Positions 41,795 through 52,633 of a DNA stretch of 64,000 nucleotides are shown here, one piece after another. Below the pieces are notes generated by a model. That model had not been told where the DNA came from and did not search any database. It saw only the letters and a program-made list of their open reading frames with translations. The translations under genes and the position numbers were made by a program. This DNA is from VXNE01 sp965206615 (GTDB taxonomy: Bacteria; Pseudomonadota; Gammaproteobacteria; Pseudomonadales; Azotimanducaceae), in assembly GCA_965206615.1 (NCBI GenBank), contig CBDBKI010000004.1, positions 558,001-622,000 on the forward strand, read 5' to 3'. Every line of letters starts with the position of its first letter. Position 1 is the first letter of the stretch.

Positions 41795-41816
41795 ATGGTC
41801 GTCAGGTAGATCTCGG
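41795..41816. repeat. 22-bp segment repeated at 43549-43570, flanking hipBA
   Basis: The segment begins ATGGTCGTCAGGTAGA and matches 43549-43570 with one mismatch. The second copy encodes EVYLTTI near the C-terminus of the downstream hydrolase; the first sits in non-coding DNA just before hipB (and would read EIYLTTI on the minus strand). The two copies lie in the same orientation on either side of hipBA. Confidence 0.7.
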
Positions 41817-41900
41817 AAATTCTGGACAGTATATGAGCCAAGTCGAGGAAAACGATGGCATTCTGGATACAATGTTGTCCTGATGCGAGGGTCAGGAACC

Positions 41901-42182
41901 ATGCCGTCCCTGCTGTCTCTTCTCACCGCGACCGACGTGCAGGACCGATTGGCGAAGTCCGTCCGGGCCAGGCGCCGGCAGCGCGGGCTCTCGCGCCGGG
42001 TACTCGCCGAGCGCAGCACGGTACCGGCATCGACCATCAAGCGTTTCGAGACCACCGGGCAGATCTCTCTGCGTCAGTTCATCCTGCTGTGGCAGTGCCT
42101 CGATGAATTGCAGCGCCTCGCCGCCTTGGGAGACGCCCCGGAGGGGGGGCCGCACACGATCGAAGAAGTGCTGCGCGAATGA
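41901..42182 (+). CDS. hipB: HipB-like antitoxin (helix-turn-helix)
   Basis: A 93-residue XRE-type repressor: VQDRLAKSVRARRRQRGLSRRVLAERSTVPASTIKRFETTGQISLRQFILL is a five-helix HTH. It ends at HipA's start with an ATGA overlap, the usual hipBA coupling. I chose ATG 41901 with AGGA upstream; ATG 41883 is also possible. HipB normally neutralises HipA and represses the operon; a TACAAT at 41870 could be the promoter's -10 element. Confidence 0.82.
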   Translation: MPSLLSLLTATDVQDRLAKSVRARRRQRGLSRRVLAERSTVPASTIKRFETTGQISLRQFILLWQCLDELQRLAALGDAPEGGPHTIEEVLRE

Positions 42183-43501
42183 CCACCACTCCGGTGCGTC
42201 GACTCGAGGTCCATCGCCGGCTTTCTGGTGGCGACCGCGTACGCGCGGGGACGCTGGCGTCGACCCGGGACGGACGCGCAACGTACTTTCAGTACGACGC
42301 CGACTACCTCCGCGGGCACGCCGGTCTGTCGCCCTTTGCGCTCGCGGTGGACGGTGCACTGCATCGCGCTCCGGCGGCTCCCCACGGAGGGCTGCATGGT
42401 GTATTCGCGGACTCCCTTCCCGACGCCTGGGGCATGCTGTTGATGGACCGCGCGTTCCGTCGCCATGGCGTGCTCCCGCACCGGCTGACCTCGCTGGACA
42501 GGCTGGCCTACATCGGCGATCGGGGTATGGGGGCGCTGGAATACGCACCGGCCATCGACTACGGCCGTGCTGGCGAGGGGGACGTGGACGTCGGAGCGCT
42601 CGGCGAGATCGCCCGGGCGACTTTCGAGGCGCGCGCGGACGAAGATCTCGCGGTATCGACGGCGCTGGAGCACGCGGGCAGTTCGGCGGGTGCGCGCCCC
42701 AAGGCGCTCCTCCACCTGCCGGAGGACGGCGAACTTGCCGCCGGAAGCGTTTTGCCCCGTCCCGGGCTGACGCCGGCGCTCGTCAAGTTCACGTCGACCT
42801 CGTTGCCCCTCGGACATGAAGAGAGCCTCTGCGAAGCGGCGTATCTCAGCATGGCCAGGGACGCTGGCATCGACACGCCAAAGTGGCGCCTGATTCCGGC
42901 GCCGCGTTCCTCTGCGGCCATCGCATCGCTCGCACTGACGCGGTTCGACTGTGCGCCGATGGGAGGGCGCTACCACATGCACACGCTGTGCGGACTGCTC
43001 GACGCCGACTTCCGGGCGCCATCCATGGACTACGAGGACCTGATCAGGGCGAGCCAGATTCTCTGCGCCAGCCCGGCGGTGGGCCAGGGCCAGTTCACTC
43101 GGGCCGTGTTCAATCTGTTCGCGCTGAATCAGGACGACCACACCCGGAACTGGGCGTTTCTGCAGGACGATGCCGGGCGGTGGCGGCCCTCGCCGGTGTT
43201 CGACGTGACGTTCAGCCCGGCCGCGCACGGCGAACATGCCACCGCGTTCGCGGGCCACGGTGCGCGGCCGCCGCTGCCGGCGATGCAGGAACTCGCACGA
43301 CTGGCGAACTTCGGGACCTGGAGCCGCGCGCGTGAGTGCATCGAGCGCGTCGTCGACATCGTCAGCAGGTGGGGCGAGTACGCCACCGAGGTGGGAGTGG
43401 GCGTGCACACGCGGTCCCTGGTCGCGAAGCAGCTCCAGCTGACGTATCGGGAGAACCGGGCGCTGCTTGGCCGGGTTGCCCGCACGCGGGGGCGGGGCTG
43501 A
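42179..43501 (+). CDS. hipA: HipA-family serine/threonine kinase toxin
   Basis: A 440-residue HipA-type kinase. The N-terminal subdomain has HGVFADSLPDAWG; the kinase part shows GARPKALLHL (glycine-rich loop region), LVKFTST with the ATP-binding lysine, AYLSMARDAGIDTPKW, and the catalytic NQDDHTRNWAFL followed by FDVTFSP. HipA of E. coli phosphorylates glutamyl-tRNA synthetase and causes persistence; the target here is unknown. All key motifs are intact, so this pair looks functional, unlike the neighbouring MazF remnant. Confidence 0.9.
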   Translation: MTTTPVRRLEVHRRLSGGDRVRAGTLASTRDGRATYFQYDADYLRGHAGLSPFALAVDGALHRAPAAPHGGLHGVFADSLPDAWGMLLMDRAFRRHGVLPHRLTSLDRLAYIGDRGMGALEYAPAIDYGRAGEGDVDVGALGEIARATFEARADEDLAVSTALEHAGSSAGARPKALLHLPEDGELAAGSVLPRPGLTPALVKFTSTSLPLGHEESLCEAAYLSMARDAGIDTPKWRLIPAPRSSAAIASLALTRFDCAPMGGRYHMHTLCGLLDADFRAPSMDYEDLIRASQILCASPAVGQGQFTRAVFNLFALNQDDHTRNWAFLQDDAGRWRPSPVFDVTFSPAAHGEHATAFAGHGARPPLPAMQELARLANFGTWSRARECIERVVDIVSRWGEYATEVGVGVHTRSLVAKQLQLTYRENRALLGRVARTRGRG

Positions 43502-43502
43502 T

Positions 43503-44597
43503 TCAGTCCGCGTTACAGACCGAGTTCGCGAACCCCTTGATGTCCCGAATGGTCGTCAGGTAGACCTCGGGCATGACGGCGCGCATGGTCATGTCCTGCG
43601 CGTGGCTGGTGCCGTTGATGGTGCGGCTGGCGGCGCTGACGCCGGCGTCCAGGAGCTTGCGGAAGTAGGCGAGGCCCTCGTCGCGCAGCGGATCCAGCTG
43701 GTTGACGGAAATGACGTGCGGCGGCAGGTCCGCCAGTTCCTCCACCGTGGCATGGAGTGGCCACGCGAGCGGGTTCGCGGCGTTCTCGCCGGCGGGATCG
43801 TAGAGCCTGCTCAACGCTCCCATGAGCGCGCAGCTCAGGCCGTACTCGTCGTTCTCGAACAGCGAGGGGAGCTCGGGGTCCTTGTCGACGTAGGCGTTGG
43901 AGATGAAGGGGCACTGGGCATAGGCGCCGGCCACGTCCTGCAGGCGTCCCTCGCGCCTGGCCTTGAGGACGGTAGCCAGGGTCAGGTTGCCGCCTCCGGA
44001 CTCTCCGGACACGACGACGCCGGAAAGCCCCAGGTCGCTGGCGTGGTCGGCCATCCAGTACAACGCGGAAGAGCAGTCGTTCAGGCCGGCCGGGAACGGG
44101 TGCGGCCCGAGCTTGCCGGCGCCGTTGCGGAACTCGACACCCGCGACCACGAGGCCGGTCGCGGCCAGTTCCTCCCGCCAACGCGCGTAGACGGGGCTCA
44201 GGGCGTCCATGAGGACCATGCCGCCGCCGTGCAGGTGCAGGATGCCCGGTAACGGACCCGTGGCGTTGGCCGGACGCGCGATGTACAGCGGGATCGCGTT
44301 GCCGTCGACGCCCTCGATCGTGCGCGTCTCGGTCGCGACGCCTTTGACGGGCGGCAGCCCCTTGGTGAAGATGTCGTTGACGGCCTCGTAGCCGACCTCC
44401 GCTTCGTCGCCGAAGGCGAGCAACTCCTCGAGACCGGAGTCGGCGTCCACCGACGGCGGCGGCTGCGGGTCCGCGAGGCCCAGCGGGGCCATGGCGGCGA
44501 GCATGCGGGGATCGGCGCGCGGATCGTCCCGCAACGCCATGCCGGGGTTCCCGAGACGTCCGGGCAGACGCGGGGCTACGGGGGTCGCATTGGCCAT
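43503..44597 (-). CDS. alpha/beta hydrolase, HSL/GDXG-type esterase
   Basis: A 364-residue hydrolase-fold-3 enzyme. HLHGGGMV is the oxyanion-hole motif of hormone-sensitive-lipase-like esterases; VVSGESGGGNLTLA is the nucleophile elbow with Ser; Asp in NQLDPLRDEG and His in NGTSHAQDM complete the triad. No signal peptide. ATG 44597 gives MANATPVAPRLPGRLGNPG, as in homologues. Its stop lies one base from the hipA stop on the other strand. Substrate unknown. Confidence 0.88.
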   Translation of the reverse strand: MANATPVAPRLPGRLGNPGMALRDDPRADPRMLAAMAPLGLADPQPPPSVDADSGLEELLAFGDEAEVGYEAVNDIFTKGLPPVKGVATETRTIEGVDGNAIPLYIARPANATGPLPGILHLHGGGMVLMDALSPVYARWREELAATGLVVAGVEFRNGAGKLGPHPFPAGLNDCSSALYWMADHASDLGLSGVVVSGESGGGNLTLATVLKARREGRLQDVAGAYAQCPFISNAYVDKDPELPSLFENDEYGLSCALMGALSRLYDPAGENAANPLAWPLHATVEELADLPPHVISVNQLDPLRDEGLAYFRKLLDAGVSAASRTINGTSHAQDMTMRAVMPEVYLTTIRDIKGFANSVCNAD

Positions 44598-44719
44598 GAC
44601 GCGGTTTCCTGTCTGATCGATGCCGCGTCCGCGAACCGGGACGCAACGAAACACGATGGAACCGGTCGAGCCGTTGCCGAGAGACCCTGGCGCGCGATCC
44701 ATCCCGCGCCGATGTTCCC

Positions 44720-46177
44720 CTATTTGCCGCGCCCGTGCACGAAACGCTCGAGTACATTGCTGGTGACGGTTGCCACATCGTCGTGGACGAGCCCGTAGGC
44801 CCAGTCCGTGCAGCCGCTGGTGAATACCTCGCCTTGCCCCCGTCGGAAGGCGCCGAGCACCGCGCGTCCGTGGGCGAAGCGTTCCCGGTTCTCGGCGGTG
44901 TCGGCCCCGCCGATCCGTTCGGCGACCCAGTTCAGCTCGCCAATGTAGCTGTCGTCCATCCCGCCCACCGCTTCGTCGGTCTCCCACAGGTGCGCCGGCG
45001 CCGTGGCCAATACAGTGAAGTCCGTGGGCGTTCCGTCGCGCCCGGTGGCATGGGGCAAGCCATCGCGCAGCTCGAGCTCGCAGCCGTCGCATTCATAACC
45101 CACGACCGTGCCCGCGGCACCCAGGATGTCGCCGGCGCGCAGGGGCAGCGAGTCGAAGGCCCAATGCTCGGGCCTCCAGACCGTATAGCCGCCGGAGCCA
45201 TCGGGTGCGTTCGGCATGTTGGCGTAGCCGCCGCGGCTGAACGAGACACCGGTCATCTCGTTCTCGGGACGCCCCACCAGCGGGTCGGACCACATCGTGG
45301 ACAGCGTGGGTGCGTGCACCGGATCGTAGACCGGGTCGTCGTGGATCGCGTTCTTGTAGCCGACGATCCGGGACCGGTCGTCCTCGAAGCGAACTTGCCA
45401 GAAGGCGGTGTTGCCCGAGAAGAACGCGGCGTTGCCGCCGGCCTCCACGTAGCCCTCGACGGTGTCGCGCATGCCCTCGGACCAGTACTCGTCGTGACCT
45501 ATGGACACGTAGGCGGGCCAGCCGTCCAGCAGGCCACGATCCCGGTCGAGATCCGAACTGATCGCATAGCCGAGCTGCCATCCCCGGGACTCCGCCCAGC
45601 GGACGAACAGGCACTCCCAGTTCCCCCATCCGGCGGCGATGCACCAGGGCGAGTAGTCGCGCCGGAAGCCGGCGATGTCGTCGCGCGACCAGGATTGGAA
45701 GAGGGCGACGCGGTGCTGTTCGGGATGGGCCTTGTGCAGGAAGCCACGCGGCAGCGGTCGCCGAGCCGACGACACGCGGCCGCTGATGTAGAAGCTCGGG
45801 CCTCCCCAGTCGTTGTACGCGCTCCAGGTGGACGTGGACAGGACCAGCATCGCGTCAGCGGGTTCCCTGGCCCGTACCACGAAGAAGGCTTCGGCAGTTT
45901 GTCCGTCGTCGTCCGTCAGCCGCACCAGGTACATGCCCGAGGGCCACTCCGAATCGACCGCGATGTCGAACGACGGGCGCCACCGGCAGCCAGCGCTCGC
46001 GAGATCCTCAGGCATAGACTGATTGGAGCCCGGCAGGGAGGGCGACTCGAACACGATGCGTTCCGTTGGCCCCTGCCTGGCGATCTGCACACGAAAGCGG
46101 CTCGCCTCGGAGTGACAGTACAGCGTGACCGATTGGCCCGGGAGCACGCTCTGGGGCCAGCAGTAGCCGGCGATCAT
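44720..46177 (-). CDS. N,N-dimethylformamidase large-subunit-like protein
   Basis: A 485-residue protein matching the catalytic-domain family of N,N-dimethylformamidase beta subunits. Segments such as YCWPQSVLPGQSVTLYCHSE (a beta-sandwich start), LVLSTSTWSAYNDWGGPSFY, YVSIGHDEYWSEGMRD and SGNTAFWQVRFEDD are diagnostic; the last contain the candidate metal-binding residues. True DMFase hydrolyses dimethylformamide, but most proteins of this family are uncharacterised, and no small alpha subunit gene is nearby. It lacks a signal peptide. Confidence 0.8.
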   Translation of the reverse strand: MIAGYCWPQSVLPGQSVTLYCHSEASRFRVQIARQGPTERIVFESPSLPGSNQSMPEDLASAGCRWRPSFDIAVDSEWPSGMYLVRLTDDDGQTAEAFFVVRAREPADAMLVLSTSTWSAYNDWGGPSFYISGRVSSARRPLPRGFLHKAHPEQHRVALFQSWSRDDIAGFRRDYSPWCIAAGWGNWECLFVRWAESRGWQLGYAISSDLDRDRGLLDGWPAYVSIGHDEYWSEGMRDTVEGYVEAGGNAAFFSGNTAFWQVRFEDDRSRIVGYKNAIHDDPVYDPVHAPTLSTMWSDPLVGRPENEMTGVSFSRGGYANMPNAPDGSGGYTVWRPEHWAFDSLPLRAGDILGAAGTVVGYECDGCELELRDGLPHATGRDGTPTDFTVLATAPAHLWETDEAVGGMDDSYIGELNWVAERIGGADTAENRERFAHGRAVLGAFRRGQGEVFTSGCTDWAYGLVHDDVATVTSNVLERFVHGRGK

Positions 46178-46232
46178 GAGGGACCTCCTCTGCGCGTCGG
46201 TGGCGGACGCTTGACGACGGACCTGCGGCCCG

Positions 46233-47606
46233 TCAATCCCAACTCAACGCGCCGCCCGTCTGGTATTCCGTCACCCGCGTCTCGAAGAAGTTCTTCTCCT
46301 TCTTCAGGTCCATGATCTCGGACATCCACGGGAACGGGTTCCTGGCGCCGGGGAAGTGTTCGCTGAGGCCGATCTGCGCGAGCCGGCGGTTCGCGATGAA
46401 CTGCAGGTACTCCGCCATCATGTTGGCGTTCATGCCCAGTACGCCCCGGGGCATCGTGTCGCGCGCATAGCGGATTTCGAGTTCGGTGCCCTCGAGGATC
46501 ATCTGCGTGGCCAGCGCCTGCATGTCCTCGTCCCACAACCGCGGGTTCTCGAGCTTGATCTGGTTGATGACGTCGATGCCGAAGTTCACGTGCATCGACT
46601 CGTCGCGCAGGATGTACTGGAACTGCTCGGAGGTGCCGGTCATCTTGTTGCGGCGCCCCATGGAGAGGATCTGCGTAAAGCCGCAGTAGAAGAAAATGCC
46701 CTCCAGCACGCAGTAGTAGGCGATGAGGTTCTTGAGCAGCGTGCGGTCGGTTTCGGGCGTACCCGTGCGGAAGGTCGGATCCGCCAGGGCGCGCGTGTAC
46801 TTGAGCGCCCAGGACGCCTTCGCCTCCACCGATTCGACCTCCCGATACATGTTGAAGATCTCGCCCTCGTCCATGCCGAGCGACTCGATGCAGTACTGGT
46901 ACGCGTGGGTGTGGATGGCCTCCTCGAACGCCTGGCGCAGGATGTACTGGCGGCATTCCGGATTGGTGATAAGGCGATAGATGGCGAGCGCCAGGTTGTT
47001 CGCCACCAGGGAGTCAGCGGTCGAGAAGAAGCCGAGGCTGCGCTTGATGATCTTGCGTTCGTCCGGGGTCAGGCCGCCCTCGGACTTCCACAGCATGATG
47101 TCCGCCGTCATGTTGACTTCCTGCGGCATCCAGTGGTTCGCGCAGCCGTCGAGGTACTTCTGCCACGCCCAGTCGTACTTGAACGGCACGAGCTGGTTGA
47201 GGTCCGCGCGGCAGTTGATCATCGCCTTCTGATCGACGGTGACGCGCTCGCGGCTTGCTTTGTCGACGCGGACGGGGGCTTCGGGTTCGGGAGTTTCGGG
47301 TTCGCGGGACTGCACCACCGTCGGCGTGCTGGCCTCCGGCGTCGGTTCCCGGGTCGCCACCAGCGCCTCCGGCTCCGCCGCCGCCACTCCGCCCTGGAGG
47401 GCGTCGACCGCCGCTTCCACCTTGTCACCGCCCGCCGCGTCGAGGGACGATGCCGGCTCTGCCGCCGGAGCCGCCGCGACCTCGGAGGTCGCGCGCTCGG
47501 CCGGTGCGGGCGCGGGCTCCGTGGCCAAGTCCCGTGCGGCCAGACCCGCGACGATGGCTGGCGCCTCTTCCGTGTGGTAGTCGTCCCAGGAAAGTTGCAT
47601 ACCCAT
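46233..47606 (-). CDS. nrdB: class I ribonucleotide reductase, beta subunit
   Basis: A 457-residue radical-cofactor subunit. The core from about residue 115 (RERVTVDQKAMINCRADLNQLVPFKYDWAW) is standard: FFSTADSLVANNLAL, QAFEEAIHTHAYQYCIESLG and RDESMHVNFG supply the carboxylate and histidine metal ligands. Where Chlamydia NrdB has Phe, this protein has Tyr (HTHAY), so a tyrosyl radical is possible. Residues 15-110 are an added Ala/Pro/Glu-rich, low-complexity stretch not found in usual NrdB. GAGGAG precedes the ATG. It follows nrdA by 137 bases. Confidence 0.93.
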   Translation of the reverse strand: MGMQLSWDDYHTEEAPAIVAGLAARDLATEPAPAPAERATSEVAAAPAAEPASSLDAAGGDKVEAAVDALQGGVAAAEPEALVATREPTPEASTPTVVQSREPETPEPEAPVRVDKASRERVTVDQKAMINCRADLNQLVPFKYDWAWQKYLDGCANHWMPQEVNMTADIMLWKSEGGLTPDERKIIKRSLGFFSTADSLVANNLALAIYRLITNPECRQYILRQAFEEAIHTHAYQYCIESLGMDEGEIFNMYREVESVEAKASWALKYTRALADPTFRTGTPETDRTLLKNLIAYYCVLEGIFFYCGFTQILSMGRRNKMTGTSEQFQYILRDESMHVNFGIDVINQIKLENPRLWDEDMQALATQMILEGTELEIRYARDTMPRGVLGMNANMMAEYLQFIANRRLAQIGLSEHFPGARNPFPWMSEIMDLKKEKNFFETRVTEYQTGGALSWD

Positions 47607-47743
47607 GCATCAGCTCCTCATATCAGTTCACCCGGTCCGCGCGATGCGCGGGGCAGGGTTGGCAGCAGGGTTGGCAAAACAGTGTGGTGCCGCGCCGCCA
47701 CGGGCCATGCGCCCGCAGCGCTTCCTGCCGGCCGTGCCAGCCG

Positions 47744-50653
<2,910 letters not shown>

Positions 50654-50975
50654 CGATCGCGGTCCTCCTGAGTTACTGCTCCCGAGGAGGGCGTCTTCTG
50701 CGGATCGTCCTGGCCACGGCGGTCAAAGACCGATCAATGCTCGCGACGACGCTCTTCACGCGTCGGGGAAACGCTGCTACCCGTGCCGCGATGCCCGACT
50801 GGTGTCTCGGTACGCTCGTCCCGCGTCCTGGAACGCGGAATCGCAACATGTCGTATGTGTGACGGCACAATAACACAAGATAGAGCGTTTTGGACAAGCG
50901 GAGAATTGGATTGCCTGTGGACCGTCTGTGCAATCCGCGTGGCAAAGCGGTGCGGACCTGGGGACAAACTGTCAT

Positions 50976-50991
50976 ATGTATGAATATACAG
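50976..50991. promoter_or_regulatory. putative LexA-binding site
   Basis: The minus strand reads CTGTATATTCATACAT; the LexA consensus is CTGT-N8-ACAG with an AT-rich centre. Only the last base differs. It sits 323 bases before nrdA and 170 before glpK. Damage-induced control of ribonucleotide reductase is known in other bacteria, which makes the site plausible, but one box alone is weak evidence. Confidence 0.4.
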
Positions 50992-51019
50992 TTTTCTTGG
51001 GAAGAAGCCCAAACCGTAA

Positions 51020-51038
51020 GGGACGCTTGTCCCGTCCC
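51020..51038. repeat. degenerate REP-like hairpin
   Basis: GGGACG, CTTGT and CCCGTCCC follow each other; the left arm has lost two bases compared with the 7102 and 37657 copies. The flank (GTGCCGAATCA) is shared with the copies near 7178, 37445 and 37650, so it belongs to the same family. Confidence 0.65.
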
Positions 51039-51160
51039 GTGCCGAATCATCCGCCAGGCCCCTTCCGGACCAGCCCGGAGCGGATCCATCGCGTCGCGGC
51101 GAGTGCCGCCCCAGGTGCAACGCCCTGCTAGCATTTCGCGGACTTCAGGAGGAGCAATCG

Positions 51161-52633
51161 ATGACGTACGTCCTCGCGGTAGACCAGGGCACATCGAGTT
51201 CGCGCGCGTTGGTGTTCGACACCACCGGCGCCGTGGTCGGAACCGGACAACGCGCGTTCGACTCGAGCTTTCCGGCCGATGGCTGGGTGGAGCAGGATCC
51301 GGAAGTCATATGGCAGACCGCCGTCGCGGCGGTACGCGACGCGCTCGGAGCCGCTGGCGTCGAAGCTGGCGGGATCGCGGCGATGGGCATCGCCAACCAG
51401 CGAGAGACGACGGTGGTCTGGCATGCCGAGACCGGTGCGCCCGTCTACCCCGCCATCGTCTGGCAGGACCGCCGCACCACCGCGCGGTGCGCCGAGATGG
51501 TGCGCGACGGCGTCGAGGCCGGCATCCGCGATGTCACCGGCCTGCTGGTCGACCCGTACTTCTCCAGCACGAAGCTGGCGTGGCTCCTGGAACAGGACGG
51601 TGTGCGGCGGGACGCGCAGGCGGGGCGGCTGTGTTTCGGCACCATCGACGCGTTCCTCATCTGGCGCTTCACGAAGGGCCAGCGACACTGCACGGACGCG
51701 ACCAACGCCTCGCGCACACAGCTTTACGACATCGCCCACCACGCGTGGAGCGACACGCTGCTCGACTATTTCGACATCCCGGTCTCAATGTTGCCGGAAG
51801 TGAAGGATTCGGTGGACGACTTCGGCGTCTGCGCCGCATCGCACTTCGGGGCTCCGATCCCGATCCGGGGCGTGGCGGGGGATCAGCAGGCGGCGCTGGT
51901 CGGCCAGGGGTGCCTGCGCCCGGGCATGACCAAGACCACCTACGGCACAGGCTGCTTCCTGATGACGAACACGGGCGCCACGAAGCTCGAGTCCGAGGCG
52001 CGCCTGTTGACGACGGTCGGCTACCGCGTCGGTGGGAAAACGACGTTCGCGCTCGAGGGCAGCATCTTCGTGGCCGGCGCCGCCGTGAAGTGGTTGCGCG
52101 ACCGGCTGGGCCTGATCGAGACCGCCGCGGAGACCGAGACGATCGCCCGACGGATCGGCGGTGAGACGGGTGGCGTGTACGTCGTGCCCGCGTTCACCGG
52201 CCTCGGCGCGCCGCACTGGCGCTCAGACGTGCGGGCCGTGATCGCCGGTCTCACGCTCGACCACGGCCGCGACGAGATCGTCACCGCGACGCTGAAGAGC
52301 GTGGGCTTCCAGACGGCCGACCTGTTGCGGGCGATCGCGGCGGATGGTGTGGCGGTCGACACGCTACGCGTGGACGGCGGCATGGTCGCCAACGACTGGT
52401 TCTGCCAGTTCCTCGCGGACGTGGTCGACGTGCCGGTCGAGCGCAGCCAGCTTGCCGAGACGACGGCACTCGGGGCGGCGGCACTGGCCTCGGTCGGCGC
52501 GGGCCTTGTCACGGACCTTGCGCAGATGACGGAGGCCGCGGCGGACAGGCGGTTCGAGCCGTCCGTCACCGCGCCGGCGCGCACAGCCTGGCTCGATGGC
52601 TGGCACGCGGCAGTCGAGCGCCTGCTAGCGTGA
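51161..52633 (+). CDS. glpK: glycerol kinase
   Basis: A 490-residue FGGY kinase making glycerol-3-phosphate from glycerol and ATP. It starts MTYVLAVDQGTSSSRALVFD; AMGIANQRETTVVWH, WQDRRTT, GVAGDQQAALVGQ (catalytic Asp) and GYRVGGKTTFALEGSIFVAG are family-specific, and the last FGGY signature is VDGGMVANDWFCQFLADVV. AGGAGG lies 9 bases before the ATG. No glpD or glpF gene is adjacent. Its 3' end overlaps the convergent winged-helix gene by 9 bases. Confidence 0.97.
   Translation: MTYVLAVDQGTSSSRALVFDTTGAVVGTGQRAFDSSFPADGWVEQDPEVIWQTAVAAVRDALGAAGVEAGGIAAMGIANQRETTVVWHAETGAPVYPAIVWQDRRTTARCAEMVRDGVEAGIRDVTGLLVDPYFSSTKLAWLLEQDGVRRDAQAGRLCFGTIDAFLIWRFTKGQRHCTDATNASRTQLYDIAHHAWSDTLLDYFDIPVSMLPEVKDSVDDFGVCAASHFGAPIPIRGVAGDQQAALVGQGCLRPGMTKTTYGTGCFLMTNTGATKLESEARLLTTVGYRVGGKTTFALEGSIFVAGAAVKWLRDRLGLIETAAETETIARRIGGETGGVYVVPAFTGLGAPHWRSDVRAVIAGLTLDHGRDEIVTATLKSVGFQTADLLRAIAADGVAVDTLRVDGGMVANDWFCQFLADVVDVPVERSQLAETTALGAAALASVGAGLVTDLAQMTEAAADRRFEPSVTAPARTAWLDGWHAAVERLLA

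Larger units (their letters stand above)
50654..51160. promoter_or_regulatory. nrdA-glpK divergent regulatory region (507 bases)
   Basis: No gene is visible. Three landmarks stand out. ACACAAGATAGAGCGT (50874-50889) matches the NrdR box consensus at 13 of 16 positions, though I see no convincing second box 31 bases away. ATGTATGAATATACAG (50976-50991) fits a LexA box (reverse strand CTGT-N8-ACAT, one mismatch). A degenerate REP-like hairpin lies at 51020-51038. The stretch 50860-51010 is noticeably more AT-rich than its surroundings, as expected for promoters. Confidence 0.5.

Noticed and set aside
50967..50991. A 25-base near-palindrome (ACTGT... to ...ACAGT) as the operator itself
   Set aside because: Only the inner 16 bases fit a known binding site (LexA); the outer arms are imperfect and the spacing too long for the same protein.
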